Source: Platerodrilus igneus (taxonomy: Eukaryota > Arthropoda > Insecta > Coleoptera > Lycidae). Taken from it: 64,000 nucleotides of DNA. The DNA lies in contig JARFIW010001082.1 in NCBI GenBank assembly GCA_036346225.1, positions 5,208,001 to 5,272,000 on the forward strand. Direction: 5' to 3'. The notes under the pieces are model-generated. The model was not told where the DNA came from and did not search any database. It saw nothing but the letters and a program-made list of their open reading frames with translations. Both the position numbers and the translations under genes were made by a program. Positions 30,641 through 43,059 of this stretch are shown piece by piece (positions within the stretch are counted from its first letter, which is position 1; every line of letters starts with the position of its first letter).

Positions 30641-33434
30641 CTCTAGCTAATTATTTTATACCGCATGTCCCTTTTCGGATTTTACCATTTTAAGTTTTCA
30701 ATTGCAGTTCATATATTATGCACCAATTTAAATTTGACATTTGATGTTCATAGTTTTCATGCCTACATAAATTTTGGATACAAAAAGTAAACATTTTCTT
30801 TTTCTTTTTGAAAAAACTTCGGCTATTTTCTGCAACTAATTAGATAAATTTATTAAGAATAATGCTAGTCAAAACGAGACCTACGATACGATAAATTAGA
30901 AAAAAATGGAATATTTTAAATAATAAAAAAAAATTATATATTTGTTGGGGTTACTTCGATAAACATAAAATTTGTAGTTCAAATATTTCTAAAAAGAATA
31001 AATAATTGTTTTAAAGAAAGTTAAATACTGCATTTAAACTAATTTCTTATAACAGTTTAACATTATAAATCAGAAGTTACTAGAAATTTATGTAAGTTAG
31101 CTACCGGTCAGTTTCATGAAAGTTAATAAACGTTATACCGTTACCCAATATTACAAATCGCCACATTGGTAGATCTTTTTATCTGATCAATGAATGATTT
31201 TGTTATTCTCCTTTCACCAACTTTTACTTTATTGGCTTAATGGCAAATTATCTTTTACAATTTTAATCGAAATTAAAATTTATGGTAAGTTAAAATAATG
31301 ATTACCCGTTGGTGATATTTTTGCCACAGTTTGAACCCAAAATCATATAGTTTAAGCAGTGTAAATGTGTTTCGTCTTTCAACCAATGAAATTGAGGATT
31401 TTTAGTCCCTATGCTTTTCATCGCTTCATTCTCTAGCGAAACGAAGTATAGGATAATAAACGTAATAAATTTAAAATAAACGAAAATAGTGGATAAGTGC
31501 AGTGGAAAGCAAAATATTTTGTTTCAAGAATACTTACCCAAATGAAGCTATTTCGCAGTCGTATGGTAACTACATATTTTACAATTTTTCGATTACATTA
31601 GTAGTATTACTTACCAAATGTAATGGTTTAAATTTGTCCAGTTTATGATTTTCCCAACAAAAATTTAGTATTTTTAAGACCGGTGTTCTAAAACTTACTA
31701 CTTGCCTAATTGGGATTCCTATTTCATCTATTTTATGTGGTTCTTATAACCTTATGCGATGAGGTTGTTGGAAATTAAGTTTAAAGCTTTCGTGTTCTAT
31801 AAAAATTCACTGTAGTGGTTGACAGGAAACTTTTTTGTATATAAACTTATTTATAGGATTTTTGTCCATTACCTTTTGTCCACTTTTTTATATAAGCTTG
31901 ATAATTTTTCCTCAACAGGAGTACCAAAAAAAAAACAGCTTTATTGAAAGGAATCTGTCATGTACGAGTTATTTAGGTGATTGCTTTAAGTTTTGTGAAG
32001 CAACTTTTAGACTGAAAAATGATTACTTATCAATGCAGTGTTAAAATCATTTGTAAAGGATTTAATTTTATTTCTATTTCTAATAATTTAGACTAGAAAC
32101 AAATTTAAATTACGCCAAAAATAAATTAATATCGTACTTTTTATAGCTTTCCGAAGAGAAAACTTTATTATCACCTTGAGACAGCCATGGATTACAATTA
32201 CTTGAGTTTTACATTTTATAAAGGGCGAAGTTAAATTTCCATGTCTCTAATAATGTGAAAATAGGAGCATTAAATTCATTTCTTTTAACTAGTGTTAAAC
32301 CCACTTTGACCACTTCATTCATACACGCCTAATTTCTAGAATAGGGTTAATTTGAAGTCCATACAGCAGACTTCCAAAGAACGAAACTGTCGAAAAAATT
32401 TTAAGACGCTTTTTTGTTTACTGGAGTTGTTCTTATATATGGTTTTTTTATAATAAAGTTAGGAAATCACTAATGTCAAAAATCTGGTATAATATTCACA
32501 CTAACACTAAGGTATTTACTTTTTCTTTTCTGAGTGATAAATTTTATCTGTGTATTTACATGCCTGAGTTATGATTAATTAACTTTCAAAATGTGTTCAA
32601 GATAAATCAAATGTAATTAAGCTTAGTTCAAGCACACCATATCTTGCAAGTCAACATAATTTTAAGGATAACTATTTATTACATTATTTGCATTTGGTCA
32701 ATCCGCAAGCAGGATATTTATCAGAGGGTATACGTAGTGGAACTCTGGTTAGCACTACATTAAAGTAAGGGTTAGTTAGCATTGCTTGAGGGAGGTATAA
32801 AATGCAAGCTTCAGTGAAGACACGAGTGTTGTTCTGTACCAGGCACGGGCCGGAATAATAAGTCAGCAGGAATTAACCAGGAATTTACACTGGAGTGATT
32901 CTAACCTGCTTAAAATTATTTCCCTTACGCACAGAAATTACGATGCTGCATGAAGGTTTAATAGCTATCGTAGTTTTAATAGACCTGGAGTATCGGCGAT
33001 TCATTGTAATGAATATGCTGATAGTGCTAATCGCTTGTCAGTTAACTAATTTAAAAGGAAATAGAAAGAATTGAAAACACAAGAATAAAAGATTTGCGTT
33101 GCGGACAGACATCTAAAATTTATGTACTGAACATTGTAGAGACATCTATTAGCATCGAGTTAATATACAGCAGATCGATATAACCCATTTTAGTGTTTCC
33201 TTCCTCAACTGTTTCTATCGGTGAGATGATTCCTTTAGAAAGTGAAATTTCAGAAGCAAACAGGATTTGTTAGAAACCATACTAAATATTCGAAATTTTT
33301 AGGGATTTAAGAATTCACTTCAGAAATGCTTAAGACAATAAGGAATTTTGAAGTCTTTTTGTAATTGTAGTGACTAAAATGCTTGTAAACGGCAGTTCTT
33401 CACAAACCATAGTTGAACTAAGTTTTCTAAAGTG
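30638..33434. other. Non-coding AT-rich DNA with one promoter-like site
   Basis: No gene can be supported. At 32795-32806 GGTATAAAATGC is followed about 30 bases later by a less AT-rich stretch (32830-32870) that could be the start region of a solo LTR or a gene promoter. No open frame follows. Confidence 0.4.
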
Positions 33435-33622
33435 CAGTGGCGTAACGTTTACCCCCGCAGCTCCCGCAGTGCGGAGAGGCTCAGTCCACAAAAGAGCCCT
33501 TGCGACAACTACAGAAGGGGCCTACGACAACTACAGATATAGCTTAACCCCCACTAAACAGCTTCAGAATTTAATTTAATATTTCTAGCGGGGAGGCCCA
33601 ACAGTTTTGATTTACGCCACTG
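33435..33622. mobile_element. hAT-type MITE, 188 bp
   Basis: It begins CAGTGGCGTAACG and ends TTTACGCCACTG, the terminal inverted repeats typical of hAT elements. It is flanked by a perfect 8-base direct repeat CTAAAGTG (33427-33434 and 33623-33630), the hAT target-site size. The interior is GC-richer than its surroundings and non-coding. Confidence 0.9.
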
Positions 33623-33630
33623 CTAAAGTG

Positions 33631-34440
33631 TCATATTGTACGACATCAAGATTTTTAGAAAACTGTAAGAACAAAAACATACAAATATATCAGTTACCGT
33701 ATATAATTCCCATCCTAAACTTCTTCAGCCAGGCCAGTTCGTTTAACGTTTTCTACGTATTATGTATTCGGCAACGAAGGGATTTAAATCGAGAGTAAGT
33801 CAAATCAGTCTAAGGTAATTAATGCATAATGAAAAAGAAATTACACGAAAATGAAACAACTTAGAAGAAACTAAGGGGAGAAATATAAACAAAAAGTAAT
33901 TATTAAAAAGAAATACCAAAATCATCAGCACAAGAAATTGTAATAAATGCCAACAACTATAGTTCATCTTAACTAAAGATAAATATTAGTACAAAACTGG
34001 GGCTTCTGGATCAAAATTTACACCCATGTAAACCAATGAAAAAGTAAAGGAATTTACACTCATAAGAAATACATTGTGATTTTCTCTATGACTATACGTA
34101 TGTGGAGTAGGGATATACATACATACATTAACCTAATTACAGACATATATTAACCTAATTACACCAGCTTGTCTGTCTCACAAATCTAGGGGCATTGTTA
34201 TTAACTTGCTTTTTCTAACAAGCTATGAACGTTACAGCTTAAAGTTATACCATACTTTTGTAGTTACCAACGTTGAACGGCAGTACCACCTTAACATTAT
34301 TATAGAGAACTAATCCATTCAAAAATTAAAAAAACAACTGCAAAGAGATTCGAACCAGTGAAAATTCACAAGGAAAACCATGGTACATCCAATAACCTGG
34401 ACGGCTATTTAGATCACAAAAACGTATATGTATTTGAATA
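33631..34440. other. Non-coding
   Basis: AT-rich DNA without supported genes. A short tandem duplication ACATATATTAACCTAATTAC lies at about 34120-34163. Confidence 0.5.
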
Positions 34441-34442
34441 TA

Positions 34443-36843
34443 CAGGGTGTTTCAAAATTGCACGGCACTATTTTAAGGGAGTGTTCTTTAGCACAAAATA
34501 AACATAAAAGTTCTAATAAACATATGCCCTAAAATGTACCCCTATGGAGTTATAACCCCTTTAAGGGGGCTAGGTGAAATTGAGTTTTTTTAATTATCTG
34601 AAGAACCACAAAAGATATTTTATTCAGATTTTTGTTACCTACCCATGTTTCTATGGCAAATAAGATAGGCTTATCCATTTTTCGATAATAACATCAGGAG
34701 CGTCCGATTCGGGGGAACAATCACGTTTAACCCTGTAATTTTTTGTGTGTAAGCTTTTATAAATTATAATGCCAGAATTAGAATCTTTTGACATTTCTGA
34801 GTAAAAAGTCACTCTTGTTTGAAGTCAACAGCTGTAGCCGTTTTCGAGTTAATTGAGGTGAAGCATTCAGGATGCCCTATGATACATACCTTATTCGTTT
34901 AGTTTTAATATGAACTTCCCATATGTATAGGTATAAACCTAATAAACATATGCCTTCAATATTTCTGTAACAACTTGGCATATGTATAAACTATACATAT
35001 GTCTCAAATTAATCAATGTATTACTTAGATGTTGAAGACTAAAGCTAAATGTCAAAATGCGATGTTAATCAAATAGCCTTGGATATTAGAAGCTCTACAT
35101 TATAACGGTTGCATATCGTTTATTTGTTTGACAGGTGATTATGTATCTACTATGTATTACCTTTGTTATGTTTAAACACTGTGTAAGTTACTAATATGTG
35201 TTACTAGTTCTGTTAGTTTTTGTGTAAATTGGTACTTTGAAGACACTTTAATTTGTTGTATCATGGGAGACACCACAAACTTGTTCACATTTGCAGAACA
35301 AACATGCTGTTAGTTTATGGTGAAGTACAGAGAAATGGCGCTGCCGCAGTTCACAGATACCAAGAACAATTTCCAACTAGAAGGATACCAAATCGTAAAA
35401 CATTTCAATCCATTGAATCACGTCTTAGGAAAACTGGCACGCTAAAACCTACACGAGTAAATGCTGGTCGACAAAGATTTCGACGAGATGTAAATGTTGA
35501 AGAACAAATACTCAATGCTGTTCAGTTATCTCCTAGTACTAGCACAAGAAGATTCTCTCTTCGTTTTGGTGTTTCATCTGCAAGCGTTTGGCGAACATTG
35601 CACGAGCAGCAACTGTACCCATTTCACGTGACATCTGCGCAAGATTTGTTACCGCAAGATTACATCAAACGAACCAATTTTTCGCAGTGGTTAATTCGAA
35701 AATGCACACGACATCGTAACTTCTTGACCCGCTTGCTAGTTACTGATGAATCTACCTTTACAAGAAATGGAATTACCAATTTTTGCAATACCCATACTTG
35801 GGATGAAGAAATCCCCCATATCACTGTCACAAATCATTATCAGCATACATTTTCCTTAAATGTCTGGTTCTTCTTGGTGACAATCAAAACCCGGCCCCTT
35901 CTTTTTACCACGAAGACTTTCAGGAGTGTTTTATTTGAATTTTCTGCAAAATAATCTTTATGAGCTGTTAGAGGATATTCCAATTCCCGATAGATGTGGG
36001 ATTTGGTTTATGCATGACGGTGCCCCAGCCCACTTTTCTCATATTATCACTGACTATTTAAACGCAGAATATGGTAACCCATGGATTGGCCGAAATGGAT
36101 CTGTTAAATGGCCACCTCGATCTCCCGATCTAACACCGTTAGATTATTTTGTTTGGGGTTGGATGAAGACCATAGTTTATTCTAAGCCTATCCACACGCA
36201 AGAGGAGTTAAAGAATCGGATCGTGGAAGCTGCTGATACTATTAAGAATCGTCCTGATGTTGTAAGACTTGCCAGAGAGCAATGGATTCGCCGTGCTGCA
36301 TGCTACATACAACAAAATGGTGGGCATTTTGAACAGTTACTTTAAATGTTTAATTGTAATAAATATTTTTAACTCTCAACATCTATGTAGGTATGTAAAG
36401 TATCATAGGGCATCCTGAATGCTTCACCTCAATTAACTCGAAAACGGCTACAGATATCAACTTCAAACAAAAGTGACTTTTTTACTCAGAAATGTCAAAA
36501 GATTCTAATTCTGGCATTATAATTTATAAAAGCTTACACACAAAAAATTACAGGGTTAAACGTGATTGTTTCCCTTCGAATGGGACGCCCCTGATCTTAT
36601 TATCGAAAAATGGATAAGCCTATCTTATTTGGCATAAAAACATGGGTAGGCAACAAAAATCTGAATAAAATATTTTTTTGGTTTTTCAGATAATTAAAAA
36701 AACTCAATTTCACCTAACCCCTTAAATGGGTTATAACTCCATAGGGGTACATTTTAGGATATATGTTTATTAGAAGTTTTATGTTTATTTTGTGTTAAAA
36801 AACACTCCCTTAAAATAGTGCCGTTCAATTTTGAAACACCCTG
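34443..36843 (+). mobile_element. Mariner-superfamily element with long inverted repeats (DD41D-like)
   Basis: Both ends read CAGGGTGTTTCAAAATTG inward and are flanked by TA (34441-34442 and 36844-36845). The inverted repeats are unusually long, about 445 bases (34443-34887 and 36399-36843), with a few differences per hundred bases. A single broken transposase gene lies between them. The TA target and transposase type place it in IS630/Tc1/mariner. Confidence 0.9.
35253..36345 (+). pseudogene. Mariner-type transposase, frameshifted
   Basis: The first frame (35253-35954) carries an N-terminal helix-turn-helix region (YQEQFPTRRIPNRKTFQSIE, then GVSSASVWRTLHEQQLYPF) and the first catalytic motif VTDESTFTRNG. 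A short segment in another frame (about 35870-35930: GDNQ..., FYHEDFQECF) links to the third frame (35926-36345) with MHDGAPAHFS (second Asp) and WPPRSPDLTPLDYFVWG. From the second Asp to the Asp of PLDYF there are 41 residues, the DD41D spacing. Two frameshifts near 35870 and 35930 inactivate it as written. Expected intact length is about 340-360 residues. The reaction would be cut-and-paste transposition by a DDD nuclease. Confidence 0.85.
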
Positions 36844-36845
36844 TA

Positions 36846-38584
36846 TAATTAGCGTGTAATGAGTGACACGTTATTGGCTACGCAGTACAATAAATTCCAA
36901 ACGCCTTGAGATATATTCTCACATATAAATAAAAATGCATACGTTCTAATATTAAATTTTTATAGAAATGAGTTCAGTATATTTTCTAATTTACGAATGA
37001 CGTCGCACTATTTGCAAACAATAAGTCTATTTCCTCCACTAGACCTGTTTAAAAATTTGAAAATTTTAGATACTAAAACCACTGAGTGTAATTTAATACA
37101 TCAATAACACACTTGTTACATACAGTGTAAAAGTATATATTGCGAAAATTAATATACGCAGACATCCATCTACATTGAAATGCCTGGTTCAACACTTGAT
37201 GATTTGTAAATATTTTGGTATTCTAATTAATAATTAAGTTTTATGTAAAAAATGCGTTGTTTACTGATAATTTTCATTCACATATTAAAGCAATTTTCTA
37301 GCGTCAATGTATACTATTCTTCATTAACAATCCTCTCTAGAGCGTCCTTAATGTTAATTACGCACATCGTTAAATAACGCAAACCAGAATTAATGCGAAT
37401 TATTAAGATTTTCAGATAACGTATACTTTCGTTATAGCTTTTGTTGCAATAAACGCTATTCAGTGCGGTGAAATTTTGTAAACAACACCAAATCCAGCAA
37501 GGCTATGAAAGACGAATGTATTACATAAGGATAAATGCGAATAAATTTTTTTAACAACTTATACTAATTACCTGTTTGTATACATCACTGACCTTTCACT
37601 GGATAATTATTAGATTGCTATTTACAATGTCAAAAAAACTCTGTACGTTTCTGTTTACATACAATCGCCAGGGAAAGATAGTTTCTTTTATTAGCATCCT
37701 GATTTAATTATAAATCGCTTGAGCAAGTAGTGTCATAAAATTAGAAAAAAATATAGAGTGAACGGTACAAATTTTCCAATAACTTGGTGAATGTTCTGGT
37801 TGGTTTCTATATAAGTAGAAAAACATAACAACAATCTATAAGTTTTTCGTTGATTGTCAAGGCACTTGATCTACCTGTTAACAGCAAATTTTGGTAAGTG
37901 TAGTAATACATTAAAAAAAAATACAAACTTATTTAATTTCTTTCCTTAATTTATTCGGGAATAATAGAGGCTATTTATCTCATTAATTCGAATCGTTTAC
38001 ATAGCTTCAACAAATTGGGAAGTAGTTTTGTATTGTAACTATACTTATATCCAACTGGCATCCAACTGGCATGTTGAAACCTTAGAATGGATTATATTTA
38101 ATTTAAATGGTAAAGTAGTTTACAATTTTCCGATACTAAATGAATTCAAAATATGCATAGAAGTCAAAAACGCAGATCCGGTAGCTGCGAACACATATCC
38201 AAAGCCCAAGATATCGAAGATGATCTATGGGAAGAGGTCTTACTTAACCGAGAAAAATACGATGCAGGATACCTTTCAACTACAGATGCATTGGACTTTA
38301 AAGGTTCTTTAAGCAACTCATCCACAAATAAAAGTAATTTTTTTTTAATAATATACAAATCTAACTCTTCAGAAACTGTAGAGAATACCCAACAAACTAG
38401 CTTTTAATTACTCGTTCAGCGACTATAAGGAGTAAGAAACCTAAACGAATTAGTATAGTAGGAGATGTCTTCTTACAAGGATTGGATGGAGTTAATTAGG
38501 AACCATAAAATGCAAGTCCATATTGCAGTAGAAATTAACTGTCAATTGCATGTACAGTACACCAAGATGCTATTGCACTTCTCT
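36846..38584. other. Mostly non-coding; promoter-like site and small frame
   Basis: At 37808-37818 CTATATAAGTAG looks like a TATA box. About 80 bases downstream AATTTTG/GTAAGTG (about 37892) is a good splice donor, so a short non-coding first exon is possible. At 38150-38335 a plus frame reads QKRRSGSCEHISKAQDIEDD, then LWEEVLLNREKYDAGYLSTT, which is protein-like but unrecognised and without a clear start. It might be a downstream exon or an element relic. Confidence 0.3.
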
Positions 38585-39400
38585 TCGTATTCGCTCATGT
38601 AGTTAAATAATTACACATCATCATCTTTTTTAAATCCGTCCAATACATCTGGTAGTTCTTCCAATAAAATCTCCAACTTAACATCTGCCAGTACACCTTG
38701 TAAGTAATACATATAGGGCTTGGATACTTTTGTTAATACTTTCCAGACATTCTTTCACAATAATTTGGTTTACTCTACGATCCTTTTTGTTTCCGCATTG
38801 TACTGGAAATGGGAGTTTAGCTTTTACCCCATGCACAACAGATACAAATTTCATGAACTTTCTACGTAAGTAAGTATTAAAGGAGCAACATTCCTCTTTC
38901 TTAACAAGGAATTCACCACAATTTTTAAATTATTATGACCGCATGACAACCTGTTCTCATGGCCACATGCCCACAAGACCACCTCACCACATGATCACCA
39001 GACCACATGACCCGTAACCTCAACGCGTTCCATTTCGGAATACTAATTAGTATGCCGAAATCCCATTCGAGTATGCCGACACCAATATTCACAACAACTT
39101 AAACTGTAATCTCGCAAGGTATACCGAATACATAAACGCATTTTGTAAGTGCAATTTCCCATCTTCCAACAAGTTATTTTAATGGGCAAAACACATTTAC
39201 TGTCATACAACAGCTTTCGAGCTGCATTGTTATATATTATTGCTTCTTGCATCTCTAAACCATGTTCCTTAACCAAACAAGATCTAAATATAATGTATGA
39301 TTGAGCACCCGGACAACTAATAAAGATTCATAAAATGATTCCCATTTGTTTGCTAGTTATACGTTAGGCACGTCACTTTGGTCTAGTTAAATATTCCAGT
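38585..39400 (-). pseudogene. Decayed and rearranged copy of the Rep-like gene
   Basis: 38585-38930 matches the nucleotide sequence of 20635-21060 (N-terminal quarter of the gene; e.g. TAGTTAAATAATTACACATC and CCAACTTAACATCTGC). 39040-39400 matches 20290-20560 (middle; the minus frame 39043-39276 reads MVKEHGLEMQEAIIYNNAAR where the intact protein has LAKQHGITRLEATIYNCAIE). In the intact gene these blocks occur in the opposite order along the chromosome, so the copy is rearranged or consists of two tandem remnants. Between them (38935-39010) lies a degenerate CATGACCA satellite like that of the turn-around module. It shows the gene belongs to a repeated element. Confidence 0.75.
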
Positions 39401-39524
39401 AAAAATTCAAAATGTTTAATTCCGTAATTTAATCTTCGTTTATTCGAGTTCGACATTTGTTTTGTAATACGTTATACGACTTTTTAATTTTCCAATGCTA
39501 AACCCATGATTTCTATTTCTAAAA

Positions 39525-40401
39525 ATGGAGCAAAATTTAAATTGTTTGCGTCAAAGACGAGAAATAATATTCGAACGCGTTAATACTTTATATAATTTAT
39601 CCAAAAATATTTCCTCATTTGAAAGTAGAGCAAACGAGGACGTTTTGACATAAACTGAATCGCTGGATGCAATGCACAATAAATATGAATCTATTATTGA
39701 TGGAATCAACAAATGTAAATTAGCAATCAAACCTGATACTCAACCGGATTATAAAAGTTTAAATGCTTTTGAAGACCTTTATAGCCGTATTAAACGGGCA
39801 CGCAACAATATACTTCAGGCATCGAAACGTCCCTCTAGCGAAAATAATGCTAATCTGGGACAATCATCGGTTCATTTGTCGTTTCTTGAAATCCCCAGTT
39901 TTGATGGTCAATTATGTAATTGAGAGGTTTTTATCAATCATTTAAAACAACAAACATACACTCAAACCCATAGTTGACAGATTCCCAACGGGTACAGTAT
40001 TAATTAGTAAACTGTCAGGTTACGCTATTAGAATCACGACAGGAATAGTTCCTAGCGGAGAATCGTATAAAATACTATGGCAAGCGCTTGTAAAAAAGTA
40101 TCAAGATAAACGCACTTTAGGAACGCATTATTTAAATAATATTCTGGATTTAAAAAACTGTGTGCACACGCAACTTGGTACTCCTGATCTGTTGAACTTC
40201 ATATTTTTTACTTGCAGCTTGAGAAAAATTTCTTTTGAAACCACTCAAGTTTTCGAATTGTCAGTTCGAGATACAAAATTACCTTCCTACGAAGTTTTTA
40301 TCGCATTTATTCAGAATCAAACAAAAATATTAGAACTTTCAAGTAATTCTCTGCGTAACCTAGAAATCGCCACAGTCGACAGTGGAATGTTCAAGTGCTG
40401 A
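39525..40401 (+). pseudogene. gag: BEL/Pao gag fragment
   Basis: From an ATG at 39525 the frame reads MEQNLNCLRQRREIIFERVN. After one in-frame stop (about 39652) it continues to LSFLEIPSFDGQLCN (39672-39923), matching the 'LPxxxLPxFDG' entry into the conserved gag region of BEL/Pao elements. After another break, 40162-40401 reads LGTPDLLNFIFFTCSLRKIS and LPSYEVFIAFIQNQTKILE, the L-rich region that usually follows the central Trp-containing part. Both parts are frameshifted. The zinc-knuckle end of gag and pol appear only at 44.2 kb. Confidence 0.65.
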
Positions 40402-42212
40402 CGTTTATGGATTTTCTTCGATAGGGATATCCATGCTCAAATTAGGAAATTGTTAGTAGAATATTATTGATTGATTATTATTATAGACTTGCTTGAGATA
40501 CTAATTTTCTGTGCCTTTCCATTTATGGTGTTAGCAAAAGCTTAAAGTATAACAATGCCTGCTCAACTAGTAGTCAGCAAAAGTTGAAACCACATTGTGA
40601 GTAACCACGCTTGTTAGATTTAAGAAATTTTTAGAGATGCAACTGAGCCCTAGACAACTGTAGGGGTTCTTTGTATGAAAAGCAGAGAAAGCTAGTTTCC
40701 TTTTTTTATAGTTTATTTTTGTGTGATGATGAACTGATTCTGTATCAAAATTTCAATGTTTAATACAGACTAAGTGTAGTGCTTAGTTTCATTTAGTATT
40801 TGTAAGGAAAAATTCATCAGTCTCAATAAGTGAAAATATTAGTAGGTATCGAAGAACTCCAGCGCCTTGAGAGGCACTTTATTCAATATTTTTAACTTGA
40901 ATACATCTTATGAAATTTCTTTGAAGCTGTGACATGGAGTTCTTTCAATTAAAGAGAGAGTCGGTAGTTCACGAAAGAGAAAGAAGCCTACTTGGAGCAA
41001 GGACTTTCAAAGTAGGCAGTAATATCACGGGTAGGTTTGCTTGGGAATTGGTGGTTTAGCGCCCTATCAACAGTGGCCGAAATGTTTCTGAGCCTTTCAA
41101 GATACGTGAGAAATCGGCCACTTTAGCTTTTAAATATCTTTCCAATGCCATTGCAGTTAGTCGACGTATACTCTGTTACGGCGACCCTGTCCGCTCAGGG
41201 TAAGATAGTTTCAAAATTAAAGTCGTAACATAATAACACTGTTTCCACCTGTAACAAATTTATTCGGCGCGAGTTATGACAGAGCAAGCGGTCACATAGT
41301 ACAAGGACTATCGTGTTTTTTACCAGTAACAACGTCAAAATTATTTCTGATTGCCCATATTCGTCGGATTTATCGTCCTATGACTTATTATTCCGATACA
41401 TCAAAAATTAAATGGATGGGGAACTTTTTCATCTCCTGAAGACCCGTTAAACATTTAATCCATTTGTTTTGAAGGTGCCTCGACCAGAGTTCTTCAACAG
41501 TTTTGAAAATTGGATACATCGAATCCAATCTGTATAGCCACAATAAGAAAATATTTGCTGAAGAAATAAAGCCATTTGCATAACATCGTGTTGTTTTTTT
41601 AACATTTTCTACTGATTTTAGCAGTGATCCTCGTATATTCAAACACTTCCCGTTTCAATTGCATCTTAGAAAAGTCATTTTCTGAATTAAAAATAATAAA
41701 ATATTTTTTCAGTCAGGTATGACGCAAACATGTTTGACTAATTTTGCAACTACATATTTGGAAAAAATATATAAGGCAACCTGAATACCGAAGATGCTAA
41801 CCATATATTTTCTACAATTGAAGCTAATAAAACTGCATTTTTACTTTAGTTATATTGTCTTAATATTTCTTTTACTTAATTTAATCGGAGTATCATTTAG
41901 AGTTAATTAAGATATATACCTTAGAATAATTAAGTGAGAAAGGCACGGCATTTTTAAATTAATCAGGTAGGCAGCTGACCATCTAGAATGACCACTGGCT
42001 ATCAATGTTAGCCTGTTTTACCTTTTTATAGTTTTTGCCATTGTTTAATGGTAACGTAAATCGACACTTGAACTTTAATACAAGGACATTTAAAGAATTA
42101 AATGTTCTTGAGATTTAGCTTAACATAGCATATCATTACGACTTATCCTTTAGAAATCATACAATCAAAACAATTGTAGCTCGCAAGAATTATTATACAA
42201 ATAAATACCTAC
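40402..42212. other. Non-coding, separates two BEL/Pao pieces
   Basis: No gene recognised. A possible inversion, deletion or insertion point must lie here, since the BEL/Pao coding sequence stops at 40401 and resumes at about 44200. Confidence 0.5.
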
Positions 42213-42347
42213 CTTTTCCGCATTAACAGCCGCTCCAGAGCGGGTTGTAATCGTTGATGGCGACCTCCTGCTTCGTGTAGTACGTGGCAAGTCTAGTAAA
42301 CTTCGAATTGAGTAACCTCTTCGTTTTTGTCGCGTATCCATGTTTCA
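42213..42347 (-). CDS. Candidate host 5' coding exon
   Basis: On the minus strand, a polypyrimidine-rich tract ending TTATTGTTTTTTAG precedes TGAAACATGG. The ATG (42341) has an immediately upstream in-frame TGA, so it must be the start codon. The 43 codons (MDTRQKRRGYSIRSLLDLPR..., Ser/Thr/Arg-rich, ending AAVNAEK) end in phase 0 at AAAAG/GTAGGT, a strong donor. The sequence is GC-richer than its surroundings. An exon with both splice signals, a good start context and basic, disordered composition suggests a nuclear host protein. No family is recognised. The rest of the gene would lie further along the minus strand, below 42.2 kb, and I cannot find it. Confidence 0.5.
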
Positions 42348-42651
42348 CTAAAAAACAATAACGTTATACGAATAATCACGTGCAGAACTTGTTTTTACGA
42401 TAAAATTTTATATTTAAATATGTCTACAACTTAGAAAGATATCAATGTAAACGCAAAACGATATTGGTAGCGTAAAAAACTAACTACTAAAGCAACGGTT
42501 AGTTTTAAGTTGATTAGTTGGCAACTCTTATCAAACCACAAACATAAACTGTATTAGCAATGTTTTCCTATTTCGCGTGCACTAAGGCATAAGTTATCTT
42601 AAAAAATCAGCAACATTTTATAAATGTCACTGATACTTGAATTCTCTTTCA

Positions 42652-42972
42652 CTAACTCTGTGGGAACACCGCATAACTGTAGGGATTGATGTACCACGAA
42701 CTTCTGCTCAATAAGTCATTCTTCCACTGGCATATATTAAAGACCATTATGTTTGTATAGGAAAGATGTGAAAAGAATCTAAGTATAAATATTTTTTCGA
42801 ATTGCGAATTACAAATCATGACATCGGTGCATTTTAAACTGCACCAGTAGGTGTTTTTGGACGAGTTTGACCCACCGCCTAATACTATTTGAGGGCGATC
42901 TCCGTGAATCAAATTACCTATCCAGTGAGTCCGGCAATCGATAATATTTAACTGCGTTAGAACGTCGGCCAT
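42652..42972 (-). CDS. Hypothetical frame upstream of the candidate exon
   Basis: From ATG at 42972 the minus strand reads MADVLTQLNIIDCRTHWIGN, then LIHGDRPQIVLGGGSNSSKN and YWCSLKCTDV before becoming less protein-like toward a stop at 42652. A possible splice donor within it cannot be chosen with confidence. The first 50 codons look coding, and CpG content around 42890-42980 is higher than average, as near promoters. It might be the first exon of the gene containing 42213-42347 or of another gene. Confidence 0.3.
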   Translation of the reverse strand: MADVLTQLNIIDCRTHWIGNLIHGDRPQIVLGGGSNSSKNTYWCSLKCTDVMICNSQFEKIFILRFFSHLSYTNIMVFNICQWKNDLLSRSSWYINPYSYAVFPQS

Positions 42973-43059
42973 TTTGTGAGTGTATGTCGTCCAGGTTCTA
43001 CGGGGAAACAATAAAAAAAAACCTCACGTCTCGAGTCTAATTATTCAACCCTTTAAATA

